Shown piece by piece: positions 8,428-16,105 of a DNA stretch of 48,053 nt. Origin of the DNA: an uncultured Butyrivibrio sp. (GTDB taxonomy: Bacteria > Bacillota > Clostridia > Lachnospirales > Lachnospiraceae). The notes below the pieces were generated by a model that was not told the origin of the DNA, did no database searches, and was given only the letters and a program-made list of their open reading frames with translations. The stretch spans positions 1 through 48,053 of the forward strand of contig CAMVJI010000006.1 of the NCBI GenBank assembly GCA_947167765.1, given 5' to 3'. Position numbers and translations under genes: made by a program. Numbering within the stretch: position 1 is the stretch's first letter; each line of letters begins with the position of its first letter.

Positions 8428-8529
8428 ATGGAGGAGAAAGAAGCAAGACGATTGGTGGAGAGCTATACGGATATGATCATGCGCATTGGTACCAATTTTA
8501 TTGGCGGTATGCAATCAAGTAGATTGTAG
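8428..8529 (+). pseudogene. Possible remnant of a sigma-factor-like N-terminus
   Basis: The 33-residue frame MEEKEARRLVESYTDMIMRI... resembles the opening helix of small sigma-70 family factors (EAR.LVE.Y.D...R) and stops at a hairpin-T tract. No region 2 continues behind it. The frame can be extended upstream to 8314, but that part looks non-coding. It could equally be a short chance ORF. Confidence 0.3.
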
Positions 8530-8539
8530 ACCGCTTTTT
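8504..8539 (+). terminator. Terminator before the lipoprotein gene
   Basis: GCGGT (8504-8508) pairs with ACCGC (8530-8534) followed by TTTTTC. The right side (AGATTGTAGACCGCT) repeats at 14060-14073, where the hairpin is longer and better. Confidence 0.5.
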
Positions 8540-8556
8540 CTTTGTATAGATTATTT

Positions 8557-8617
8557 GATGATTTTTATCATGCTGATATAATTAGAAGTCGGGGAATATT
8601 ATCTTGGAGGAGAGGTA
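8557..8617 (+). repeat. 62-bp direct repeat, copy 2
   Basis: Second copy of the 6929-6990 sequence. Here it supplies the strong GGAGGAGAGG ribosome binding site and leads directly into the ATG at 8617. Confidence 0.7.
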
Positions 8618-10257
8618 TGAAAAGAAGAAAAGCTCTTGTGGGAATTCTTTTAAGCATGCTTGTTTTGTCTGCATGCTCTTTTTCAAATTTAAAAGAAGAA
8701 AATGTTGTTCCTGAAAATATAAACACTGAAGAAACAGATTCAGCAGTGTCTTATGATACTGCCTTGATAGAAGATGTCTTTGAGCCACATATGCCTGCTC
8801 ACCAGGGAATCTGGCAGGTTTCTGATTATGGCAACATCAGCTACTATTACGAGTTTGGTGCTGAAGACAGTGGAAGACGAGTCAGGGCTAATGAAGGTAA
8901 TATCGAAGAATTTACCTATGAAGTGACTGATGAAGAAAACCTGGTCTTTCACTATGATAACAGAGATGAATATGCTCACTTCTCTTTTGGCGATGACGGT
9001 AAACATCTTGTTCTTACCTACAAGGACTATCAACAGTCTCTTTTGTGGGTTTCCCATGGAACTTTGGAAGATATGGGGGGACTTGGTCTTAGCTTCACCG
9101 CAGAGGATGTGACGCCTTTTGGTTGCACGCTGAAGTATACACAGAACGGAGGATATGTTACAGGTGAAATTACTGAGGATAAGAGCTTTAGCATAATTCT
9201 GCATGATGAGGGTGATAACGAATGGGGATTCACAGATTACTTTGGAGATGAAGAACAGACTTTTACTATTGAAAAAGACTCATCTGGTAGCTTGACGCTT
9301 GATTGGTCAAGCAAAATAGGAATACTTAAGCCCGGGGAATATGTGCTTGCCTTTAACATTAAGGATGTTAGAAATGTAGGCGGAGACTGGGACTCTTTTG
9401 ATTACAGAGTATGGTTTACCGTTCCGGATATAGATGCAGAAGAACTTATAGAAAAGGCAGTGACAACCTCAGGGGCAGATAGAAATGATGTTAGAAACTA
9501 TGCTGCTTATGATTATGATGGCGACGGTTATTTAGAAGCTTTTGTATTCATAGGATCTGAAACAGATGAAATGTGGTCCACATGTTCAGGAACAGTGTGG
9601 TTTGTTGATGACGATAACTGTGAATCGGTTCAGGAAAATGAGAGCTTTTTTGTCTATGGAAATAAAGTGATAGATATGGTTAACGTGGATGGACATATCT
9701 TTGCTCATACCAGGGTAGCATATGCCACAAGCACGGTATCTTATCTGTATTATGTAAAGGATGGAAATTGCAGAGAATCTGAAATTTCAGGGCTTGGCTC
9801 TTTCTTTAAATCTGACTATACTGATGGCTACAGTGTTTCTGTAAGTGCATATGACTATTGCCTGGATTATGATGAAGGCAAAGAAAGCGAAGGGCTGTAC
9901 ACCGGCCACACATGGAAGCATTACTACTTTTATTATGACGAGGAAACAGAAGATTTCAAGGAATATGTAGGAACGCCCATCACTGAGAGCGAACTTGCAA
10001 GTGAGTGTGGCTTTGATCTGGTTGGTGATATCAGAAAAGAAGGGTATCAGATTGATGATATTTTCAAAAGAGATAACGGCGTTATAAATGTAAACTACTC
10101 TAAGACATCAAAAGGTGGTGGCACAGTTTCAGTGGAATACCACAATGCTACTTACAATGTGAACACCCAGAGATTTGCTGATGCCTGGGACTCCAATGCG
10201 AACACCTGGGAGAACTCAGATTTCGGCGGAATATATTTGAGCGCTATTACAGAATGA
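8617..10257 (+). CDS. Large lipoprotein with an acidic repeat-like ectodomain
   Basis: The 546-residue protein starts at the ATG behind GGAGGAGAGG. The signal peptide ends in the lipobox LVLSACS (cysteine at residue 20). The ectodomain is beta-rich and very acidic. Around residue 300 it has YDYDGDGYLEAFVF, a calcium-loop-like DxDxDG motif as in FG-GAP or EF-hand loops. No enzyme signature is seen. A role on the cell surface, such as binding or surface exclusion, is conceivable but unproven. It is the largest member of the cargo lipoprotein cluster. Confidence 0.75.
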   Translation: MKRRKALVGILLSMLVLSACSFSNLKEENVVPENINTEETDSAVSYDTALIEDVFEPHMPAHQGIWQVSDYGNISYYYEFGAEDSGRRVRANEGNIEEFTYEVTDEENLVFHYDNRDEYAHFSFGDDGKHLVLTYKDYQQSLLWVSHGTLEDMGGLGLSFTAEDVTPFGCTLKYTQNGGYVTGEITEDKSFSIILHDEGDNEWGFTDYFGDEEQTFTIEKDSSGSLTLDWSSKIGILKPGEYVLAFNIKDVRNVGGDWDSFDYRVWFTVPDIDAEELIEKAVTTSGADRNDVRNYAAYDYDGDGYLEAFVFIGSETDEMWSTCSGTVWFVDDDNCESVQENESFFVYGNKVIDMVNVDGHIFAHTRVAYATSTVSYLYYVKDGNCRESEISGLGSFFKSDYTDGYSVSVSAYDYCLDYDEGKESEGLYTGHTWKHYYFYYDEETEDFKEYVGTPITESELASECGFDLVGDIRKEGYQIDDIFKRDNGVINVNYSKTSKGGGTVSVEYHNATYNVNTQRFADAWDSNANTWENSDFGGIYLSAITE

Positions 10258-10291
10258 TTTGTTGTTTCTAAGAGGTATTTAAGTATAGATA

Positions 10292-10714
10292 ATGGGTGAA
10301 AGCGAAGTTGATGATGTAATGGCAGACTTTATTTTTTCGGATTTTTACAGAACAGTTGTATTATCTGCATTATCCGCCCTCATTGCTTTTTGTGCACGGA
10401 ATGTGGATAAAAGAAAGAGAATATTAGCGTTGGCAGGGTATGTAGTAATTATGTTTATGCCTTTCATTTGGATATTTATTATATGCATGATTTTTGCTAA
10501 CTTTGATTCTGAATCAATAAAAGCAATCGTTCCTTTGGAAATAAAGTGGATTTTATATTTTACTGCAATCACAGTATTACAGTTTGCCACTTATCGATTG
10601 CTTTGGGAAAGCAGAAAAACATATAAGGTTTTGGCATTGTTTCTTTGCGCTGTTATTGTTATACTTCCATTTTTCACATTGCTCTTTAAAGATTTAATTT
10701 ATTGGAATGTGTGA
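10292..10714 (+). CDS. Small multi-pass membrane protein
   Basis: About four hydrophobic helices are visible: VVLSALSALIAFC, ALAGYVVIMFMPFIWIFIICMIF, WILYFTAITVLQFATY and VLALFLCAVIVILPFFTLLF. Short charged loops separate them. No family is recognised. The ribosome binding site is weak, and an ATG at 10319 (MADFIF) is an alternative start. It lies between lipoprotein genes and may belong to the same unit. Confidence 0.6.
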   Translation: MGESEVDDVMADFIFSDFYRTVVLSALSALIAFCARNVDKRKRILALAGYVVIMFMPFIWIFIICMIFANFDSESIKAIVPLEIKWILYFTAITVLQFATYRLLWESRKTYKVLALFLCAVIVILPFFTLLFKDLIYWNV

Positions 10715-10750
10715 CAAAAATTTGAAAGGTCGAGAGATAGAAGTGAGAAT

Positions 10751-10978
10751 ATGAAGAAAAGAAGAATTCTTATACTTACATTGGTGATGTGTCTTGCTAC
10801 AGGATGTGGCATGCATGGTGAGCTTTCGATAACTAGAGAGGAGAATAGCGAGAGCACTGCTGAAGAGACTCTTGATGAGGTTAATTATGATGAAAGCACA
10901 GTAGAAACGACTCGGAATAAGGACGACATTTTAGAAATAGATATAACAAAAATAATAGAAGATCATCGGAGGACATAA
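10751..10978 (+). CDS. Short lipoprotein
   Basis: 75 residues: KKRRILILTLVMCLATGCG gives a clear lipoprotein signal with lipobox LATGC, followed by an acidic Ser/Thr/Glu-rich tail. The mature part of about 55 residues is too short for a folded domain, so this may be the truncated front of a longer lipoprotein. The next gene starts four bases after the stop. Confidence 0.55.
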   Translation: MKKRRILILTLVMCLATGCGMHGELSITREENSESTAEETLDEVNYDESTVETTRNKDDILEIDITKIIEDHRRT

Positions 10979-10981
10979 TTA

Positions 10982-11911
10982 ATGAAAAAAAAGATTATTA
11001 TATTGATTATTTCTACTACATTGTTAATTTCAGCATGTACGCATGCGAAAAATGCTGATTCTAATCAATCAATTGGAAACACCTACTCTTTAGAAATACA
11101 GGAAAACCCAAACGGTGAAACTACTAATGATTCTTCCTTTCCTGAATCTAATACTGAAAACTACAGTAACTATTCTGGTATATATACTGATGATAGTAAA
11201 GATAATGCTTCTTTATCTGTTTCAATAGATAATAAGAATCACCTTACTGGAAACATATTCCATGCACCACATGGCCATGAATCAGAAATAGATTTTGATA
11301 CTTATATAGAGAATGATACTGCTAAATATTCATACACAGAAGATGGCTGGGGCGGAAAAGGCACATTGGTATTTGAATTTTTAGATAATCAGATTAATAT
11401 CAAAGTAGAAGACCATATCACAGCTGAAAACAATTCCATTGGATACGGAATACAAGGTGAGTATACTTTTCGAATAATTGATTCCAAATTGGTGCAGTAT
11501 TCATCACTTGATAAATACGATTCCTCATGGTCTGAAGATCAAATTATAGACGAAACATACAAGCGCAGCAAATATATAGATAACTGTAATTTTTGGAATG
11601 AAGTTGTAAATTATTGGGAAAACACACGCGAAGTTCGAGATATAGCTAATATATACACTTATCTTTTTCATACTGACACAATTAAATATACAAAATCTGA
11701 TTTAGAAAACGAACCTAAACTGATTCTAAATCTTGGAAAAAATGAAATCTATGCAAGACATGGTTATATTTTTAAAGATGAAAACATTGAAAACTACTTT
11801 TTAGGACAAATTTGGTACGTACCTACAACATTCCCTGAAGATTTCGATGATAGTAGTTTATCTGAAATCGAAAAAGAAAATTTAGTATTATTTTCTGAAC
11901 TGAGCCAATAA
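10982..11911 (+). CDS. YARHG-domain lipoprotein
   Basis: 309 residues beginning with a signal peptide and lipobox (LISACTH). The C-terminal portion carries NEIYARHGYIF followed by a W-Y-P pattern, the signature of the YARHG domain, an extracellular domain found in bacterial surface proteins of unclear function. The middle is beta-rich. Base composition is visibly more A+T rich than the trp operon or the conjugation genes, suggesting a separate origin. A bidirectional terminator follows. Confidence 0.75.
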   Translation: MKKKIIILIISTTLLISACTHAKNADSNQSIGNTYSLEIQENPNGETTNDSSFPESNTENYSNYSGIYTDDSKDNASLSVSIDNKNHLTGNIFHAPHGHESEIDFDTYIENDTAKYSYTEDGWGGKGTLVFEFLDNQINIKVEDHITAENNSIGYGIQGEYTFRIIDSKLVQYSSLDKYDSSWSEDQIIDETYKRSKYIDNCNFWNEVVNYWENTREVRDIANIYTYLFHTDTIKYTKSDLENEPKLILNLGKNEIYARHGYIFKDENIENYFLGQIWYVPTTFPEDFDDSSLSEIEKENLVLFSELSQ

Positions 11912-11914
11912 TAA

Positions 11915-11940
11915 GGGAGAGCTTACGCTCTCCCTCTTTA
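11915..11940. terminator. Bidirectional terminator between convergent genes
   Basis: GGGAGAGC-TTAC-GCTCTCCC, a perfect 8-bp stem (11915-11934), then TCTTTA. It separates the plus-strand lipoprotein from the minus-strand gene at 11995-12357. Confidence 0.75.
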
Positions 11941-11994
11941 TTAAATCGTATTTCTTCCAAAACCAGTAAGATATAGAGGCTCACTTTATGATAT

Positions 11995-12357
11995 CTAATA
12001 CTGAATTATCTCTGTTCTATAGTCATCATCATCATATCCCTTAAATGATATAGAAACATGAGAATCATCTATCCACTCGACTATATAATCTGCATTTTTA
12101 CCACATAAACCCGGACCGTCATCTTCGACAAAAACCACACCAGTATCTACAGAATTAAATATTGAGTATTGAACATAAATATGACTATATGATACAAAAC
12201 CCAACCCATAGTCACGAGCGTACAGTCTAATCCCATTTGGAGAGGACGGGTTTAAATAAAACCTTTGAGCAATAATAAAATAATATACAAAAAATCCTAT
12301 AAAAAAACCAAGTATAATAATTTTTGAAAAAGTTTTGACTTTTTTTCTAATCGTCAT
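11995..12357 (-). CDS. Single-pass membrane protein, DUF5412-like
   Basis: 120 residues: a positive N-terminus (MTIRKKVKTFSK), one transmembrane helix (IIILGFFIGFFVYYFII), then an external domain with SPNGIRLYARDYG and VEWIDDSHVSISF. That arrangement resembles small DUF5412-type membrane proteins (SPDG..., IxWxDxxxV), but I am not sure of the match. It is AT-rich and opposite in direction to its neighbours. Confidence 0.55.
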   Translation of the reverse strand: MTIRKKVKTFSKIIILGFFIGFFVYYFIIAQRFYLNPSSPNGIRLYARDYGLGFVSYSHIYVQYSIFNSVDTGVVFVEDDGPGLCGKNADYIVEWIDDSHVSISFKGYDDDDYRTEIIQY

Positions 12358-12484
12358 ATATTTCCTTCAAATTCAATTGATATTTACCTACCACAAAAGA
12401 ATACCACATAATAAAAAAGATAAATAGCCACTGACTTACTTCAAAGAAAAATATATATTCAAAAAAGGAGGTAGCATCAGTACT

Positions 12485-12556
12485 ATGATAGAGAAAAAAC
12501 TCGAAGAGACTCCCGAGCATAATAAAGAAAAGATCAGCCGAGTATTAGATTGCTGA
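12485..12556 (+). CDS. Very short ORF, 23 residues, possibly a truncated gene front
   Basis: MIEKKLEETPEHNKEKISRV.. follows a consensus AAGGAGGTAGC about 10 bases upstream and is followed by a strong terminator. It could be a genuine small peptide or the front of a gene lost by rearrangement next to the IS21 relic. Confidence 0.3.
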   Translation: MIEKKLEETPEHNKEKISRVLDC

Positions 12557-12577
12557 TTATTTCACGCCAAGGGCACC

Positions 12578-12612
12578 GGTGCTGAGCTCTGCTCAGCACC
12601 CTTGTTTTTTAG
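12578..12612 (+). terminator. Strong intrinsic terminator
   Basis: GGTGCTGAGC-TCT-GCTCAGCACC (12578-12600), a perfect 10-bp stem, followed by CTTGTTTTTT. Confidence 0.8.
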
Positions 12613-12662
12613 TTGCGAACCATCGGTTCGCAGTTTAGTCCCACTTGACTGTTTATTCTTTC

Positions 12663-12842
12663 TTAGACTTCAGTATCGTCAAGATTTCTGACATCGGCAT
12701 ATTTTATGCCGATTCTGTCAGCGATTGCGAATACTTCGCTTACAGAATGTCTTGACATGTGCCTTGTTTCAGCGATCATGTTCCTGGACATTTTCGCCTC
12801 TCAAAGCTCAAGAATAAGCTTCACGTTGATTTTTCTGGCCAT
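12663..12842 (-). pseudogene. IS21-family transposase (IstA) N-terminal fragment
   Basis: Read on the minus strand from ATG at 12842 the frame gives MARKINVKLILEL, a stop, then EAKMSRNMIAETRHMSRHSV and IADRIGIKYADV, another stop. This is the N-terminal helix-turn-helix of IS21-type IstA transposases as seen in Lachnospiraceae. The first stop is a TGA where CGA (Arg) is expected. About 60 of roughly 500 codons remain, so it is dead. Confidence 0.7.
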
Positions 12843-12977
12843 TCGTTTTGGCCTCCCTTCATTAGATTTTTAGGATTGCAATCCCTCAAAAAATGGTAAC
12901 TCAAATGAAGGAAATCTTTTATCACTTACATATTCTTCATGGTAGAATGAAGTAATAAAACACAAAGGGGCAAATCG

Positions 12978-13736
12978 ATGGGAAGTATTTATGACAGCGC
13001 AGATATCTATGATTTATTGGAAGATGAAAACAGATACAATGCATACAAGAAACACTGGGAACATCTTTTTGAAGGGAAGAAAATAAACTCTATGCTGGAC
13101 ATAAGCATAGGATCTGGGAGTGTTACTATACCGGCATTGGATCTTAACATATCATTAAGCGGATCTGATCTAAGTGAAAATATGTTGAAAAAATGTTCCA
13201 AAAAAATATCTGATAAAGGATTCAGACCGGATCTGAAAGTTGCTGATTTTCGTGACCTGTCATGTTGGGGTGATCAAAGTTTTGACGTAGTGGCAAGTAC
13301 TGGAAACGCAATCGCTTATGTTTCTAATGAAGATGTGAATCGTGTGATTGAACAGATGAATAGACATGTATCAGATGCTGGATACATCTATATCGATACA
13401 AGAAACTGGGATAAGATCTTAAGAGATAAAAACCGTTTCTACTTGTATAATCCGATTTTTATTAATGGCGAAAGAGTTAATTTCATGCAAGTCTGGGACT
13501 ACAATGCGGATGGCTCAATGACTTTTAATTTACTGTATACTTTTGAAAAGAATAATGAAATATACAGAAAAGAGAAGTTTGATGAACACTATCATCCCGT
13601 TTCAAAGGAGCTTATACTCAATAAACTTCATGAATTGGGATATAGCGATATCCAGATTTTATGTTTTCCATCCTACTTCACAATGAAGAACTTTGATGAA
13701 ACGGAATGGTATACCATCTTCGCCAAGAAAAATTAA
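12978..13736 (+). CDS. Class I SAM-dependent methyltransferase
   Basis: 252 residues with a Rossmann-type methyltransferase core. Motif I is MLDISIGSGSVTIPA, the acidic end of strand 2 lies in LSGSDLSENML, and FDVVASTGNAIAYV forms the motif IV/V region. The DNA-methylase NPPY motif is absent, so the substrate is more likely a small molecule, a protein or RNA; it cannot be told. The ribosome binding site is CAAAGGGG, about 7 bases before ATG. It stands alone between IS21 relics, which suggests it was captured as cargo. Confidence 0.75.
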   Translation: MGSIYDSADIYDLLEDENRYNAYKKHWEHLFEGKKINSMLDISIGSGSVTIPALDLNISLSGSDLSENMLKKCSKKISDKGFRPDLKVADFRDLSCWGDQSFDVVASTGNAIAYVSNEDVNRVIEQMNRHVSDAGYIYIDTRNWDKILRDKNRFYLYNPIFINGERVNFMQVWDYNADGSMTFNLLYTFEKNNEIYRKEKFDEHYHPVSKELILNKLHELGYSDIQILCFPSYFTMKNFDETEWYTIFAKKN

Positions 13737-14044
13737 CCATAAATCAAGTGGTGCTATTGCATAAACAGGTGGTGCTCAATTGCGAACGGGCTGCGCTCGC
13801 AGCCCGAAATATTCAATTGCTGGAAAAGGCAAGCCGATAAGGCAGAAGACACACTTTAATCAGGCCGGATCTACAAACAACAAAATGAATACGTTTATCT
13901 CAAAAAGAACATAATCATAGGGGTTCCCTGAGGGGGTTCCTCGAGGGGAGACGGTGTCAGACCCCCCTTTCTGTCTGGATTTCATATGTTACAAAAGTGT
14001 TCAAGTCCGTATTGGATATGTAACAACATAATTGTAGTTTTATT
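13737..14044. other. Gene-free stretch with IS-end-like repeats and hairpins
   Basis: No coding sequence is seen. AGTGGTGCTATTGC and AGGTGGTGCTCAATTGC (about 13748-13785) form a direct repeat like the repeated terminal sites of IS21 elements. A perfect GGGCTGC-GCTC-GCAGCCC hairpin follows at about 13789-13806. Near 13930-13975 lies a G-rich stretch with GACGGTGTCAGACCCC. Confidence 0.4.
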
Positions 14045-14080
14045 AGCGGTTTACAGTAAGATTGTAGACCGCTATTTTTG
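14045..14080 (+). terminator. Intrinsic terminator
   Basis: AGCGGTTTAC (14045-14054) pairs with GTAGACCGCT (14064-14073, one G-U), followed by ATTTTTG. The right arm is repeated at 8521-8535. Confidence 0.75.
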
Positions 14081-14228
14081 CTTTCTATAGTCGCAAAAAA
14101 ACACATAAAAAAATGCATTTATCGATGACTAACATAGAAGTGCGTAAATCATTGAATTACAAGCTTTATAATCTATAATTTATATTGAAGCAAGGCCAAG
14201 CTATCAAAGTATAGAAAGAGGTGATCTT

Positions 14229-15200
14229 GTGAGTGAAATAGCTCAGGGTATTAATGTATACTATGAGAACAAAAAGGAAGTAAGGAATATTGTGTTTTTT
14301 CCTGATGGCACATACAGGTACTATGATACTGGAGCGATGATTTTTGAGATTATCAGCGAAGAGGTATCATACATGCTTATTACCAAGGCCCTTAACATGA
14401 TCAAGGTGTTTCCAGACTATTCAGTGGAAATGACTGTAGATAGCATAACTGATGGGTTCAAGTGGCTGTATGGGACAATTGAGAATGATGATCTGCCAGT
14501 TGCAACAGAACTTTTTAGAAGCAGTTTTAATGAAGCAATCGAACAGGTCCTTGAGAGAATGAAAACTGAAGATAGCAGCAAGGCTGTAGGAGAGTTCTTC
14601 TTAGAGTGCTACGATGAGTATCTGGATAATATTTTTGCTTTTATCGATTTCCTTGAAGCAATAGCAGCAGATGCAAGTGGAGTGGCTGATGAGAAACAAA
14701 CAGAGATAGCGAGGCTTTTTGCTGATTCATCTGAAAATCTTATGGCGGTATATTCAAAGAAATGTAGTGTCCGACATGAGAAGGGTGCTGTTTCTGTAGA
14801 AACACATCAAATCACAAATTTATTACAACTGCTGACATTTGAGTATTGCAGACTGAAAAAAGAGAATAAGCTGCTTAAGCAATGTGATAACTGTGGTCGA
14901 ATTTTTATTCCTCAGCATCGTTCAGACAGTATATACTGTGGTGCTGTTTCACCACAGAATCCAGAGAAAACATGTAGCGAAATCGGTGCTCAGCTCAAAC
15001 GTCAAAAAAAAAGAAGCGAGAACCCGAAAGAACGAGAACATCATAATACCGTCTGTAAAACCTACAATTATATGAGAAGAGCTATAGAAAGAGGCGATTC
15101 AGATGACACTGTAGAGTATTGCAGGCGAAAACTCGACAACGAATATAAGAAATATAATATGGAAAAGGAAGGTGCATCTTATGATGAACGAACAGAATAA
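14229..15200 (+). CDS. DUF6076 protein with a C-terminal zinc-finger-like motif
   Basis: 323 residues starting at GTG behind AAGAGGTGATC. The body is acidic and helical. Near residues 219-250 there is a cysteine pattern CDNCGRIFIPQ...YCG...TC, a likely metal site, followed by a basic tail (LKRQKKRSENPKERE). This matches DUF6076 proteins that accompany clostridial ICEs; their function is unknown. The basic tail and zinc motif suggest nucleic-acid contact (inference). A 44-residue gene overlaps its end. Confidence 0.75.
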   Translation: MSEIAQGINVYYENKKEVRNIVFFPDGTYRYYDTGAMIFEIISEEVSYMLITKALNMIKVFPDYSVEMTVDSITDGFKWLYGTIENDDLPVATELFRSSFNEAIEQVLERMKTEDSSKAVGEFFLECYDEYLDNIFAFIDFLEAIAADASGVADEKQTEIARLFADSSENLMAVYSKKCSVRHEKGAVSVETHQITNLLQLLTFEYCRLKKENKLLKQCDNCGRIFIPQHRSDSIYCGAVSPQNPEKTCSEIGAQLKRQKKRSENPKEREHHNTVCKTYNYMRRAIERGDSDDTVEYCRRKLDNEYKKYNMEKEGASYDERTE

Positions 15201-15315
15201 TAAACCACGAATCAGTGACGAGATAATAATTGAGATAGTACGTAGTGTAAAAGAGGTTCTGATCGAGCTTATAGATCAGACATTTCAGAGTGAAATCAGG
15301 AAAATAGAGGGATAA
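15181..15315 (+). CDS. Small protein of 44 residues coupled to the DUF6076 gene
   Basis: MMNEQNNKPRISDEIIIEIV... is an amphipathic, charged peptide with a predicted long helix. Its start overlaps the end of the upstream gene by 20 bases, and AAGGAAGG precedes the ATG. A terminator follows 11 bases after the stop. These points support translation, but no function can be assigned. Confidence 0.5.
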   Translation: MMNEQNNKPRISDEIIIEIVRSVKEVLIELIDQTFQSEIRKIEG

Positions 15316-15326
15316 TACTTTCTAAG

Positions 15327-15358
15327 AGGCTATCGGCATTGCTGGTAGCCTTATTTTT
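15327..15358 (+). terminator. Intrinsic terminator after the DUF6076 unit
   Basis: AGGCTATC (15327-15334) pairs with GGTAGCCT (15344-15351), followed by TATTTTTT. Confidence 0.8.
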
Positions 15359-15364
15359 TCTAAC

Positions 15365-15393
15365 TTGACGTGTAGTCACTGACTACATATAAT
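15365..15393 (+). promoter_or_regulatory. Promoter with a palindromic operator filling its spacer
   Basis: TTGACG (15365-15370), exactly 17 bases, then TATAAT (15388-15393). The 17-base spacer is TGTAGTC-ACT-GACTACA, a perfect 7+7 palindrome. A further half-site GACTACA lies at 15415-15421, near the ribosome binding site of the HTH gene. A repressor bound here would block RNA polymerase; the HTH protein encoded directly downstream is the obvious candidate. Confidence 0.8.
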
Positions 15394-15439
15394 TAAATCA
15401 TAGATACACGCATTGACTACATGAAAGGATGTGATCATT

Positions 15440-15724
15440 ATGAAAAAGGAAATCTTTAATGTAGAAGGGATTGAGATTGAAGTCGAGAAATTCGACAAGA
15501 AAGATACTGATACAGAACGCAGACTTATGGCTTATAAGTTCAAAGCTATCAGAGAACAGACAGGCATGAATCGCAAGGACTTTTCTGACTGGCTGGGAAT
15601 TCCGTACAGAACAATGCAGGAATGGGAACTTGGTCGCAGAGTTATGCCAGAGTATGTTCTCAGGCTTATAGCATATAAGGTTGCTAATGAGAAGCAGAAA
15701 GGAAGGTTCGATTATGATTCTTAA
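15440..15724 (+). CDS. Helix-turn-helix (XRE-like) transcriptional regulator
   Basis: 94 residues. The second half has an HTH of the XRE or phage-repressor type: FKAIREQTGMNRKDFSDWLG followed by IPYRTMQEWELGRRVMPEYV. ATG at 15440 stands about 10 bases after AAAGGA; a GTG at 15431 is too close to that site. The gene lies directly behind the operator-bearing promoter and overlaps the next gene by 11 bases. It probably represses itself and the downstream ICE operon (inference). Confidence 0.8.
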   Translation: MKKEIFNVEGIEIEVEKFDKKDTDTERRLMAYKFKAIREQTGMNRKDFSDWLGIPYRTMQEWELGRRVMPEYVLRLIAYKVANEKQKGRFDYDS

Positions 15725-16004
15725 GATTATGGGCAAGATCGTAGCAATCCCTATGGTCATTTTATTTTCGGTTCTTTATTATATGCTTTACGGAGCATCA
15801 AACCTGTACTGCCGTGTGGCAGGAACGGCGTACACACTTTTAGGAATCTTCGCGATACTGGCGATTATAACTAAGCAGTGGATCGCTCTTGAAATCTTCG
15901 GTATATTGGCAGCTGCCGGATTTATTATAAAAATGTTGGCAGGTCATATACTGGGACTTCTTGACTGTGCGAAAGAGTATTTCGGAGCAGTTTTACATGG
16001 ATAA
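15714..16004 (+). CDS. CD1845-family membrane protein
   Basis: 96 residues with about three hydrophobic segments (VAIPMVILFSVLYYMLYG, YTLLGIFAILAIITKQW, IFGILAAAGFIIKMLAGHI). This resembles the CD1845-family proteins found at this position in Tn1549-like ICEs of clostridia. ATG at 15714 lies inside the end of the HTH gene after GGAAGG, so the two are translationally coupled. Its role in conjugation is unknown. Confidence 0.65.
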   Translation: MILKIMGKIVAIPMVILFSVLYYMLYGASNLYCRVAGTAYTLLGIFAILAIITKQWIALEIFGILAAAGFIIKMLAGHILGLLDCAKEYFGAVLHG

Positions 16005-16019
16005 TTGATATCCTGCCGC

Positions 16020-16060
16020 AAAGTTCACGCAAAGTTCCATGAAAGTTCACGCAAAGTTCC
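16020..16060. repeat. Four 11-bp iterons, AAAGTTC(A/C)NNN
   Basis: AAAGTTC recurs at 16020, 16031, 16042 and 16053, exactly 11 bases apart. The units alternate in the last four bases (ACGC, CATG, ACGC, CCTC), so the array is also a 19-base duplication with a 3-base gap. Such a helically phased array is typical of protein-binding sites, such as replication iterons, relaxosome sites or operators. Confidence 0.75.
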
Positions 16061-16105
16061 CTCATGGTGCACCTTTTCAGGCATTTTCATACATGGTATA
16101 TTTAC

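Noticed and set aside
13921-13980. G-rich stretch with GACGGTGTCAGACCCC as a second REP palindrome
   Set aside because: No long pairing arm is visible on either side; similarity to the palindrome at 1319 is only in style.
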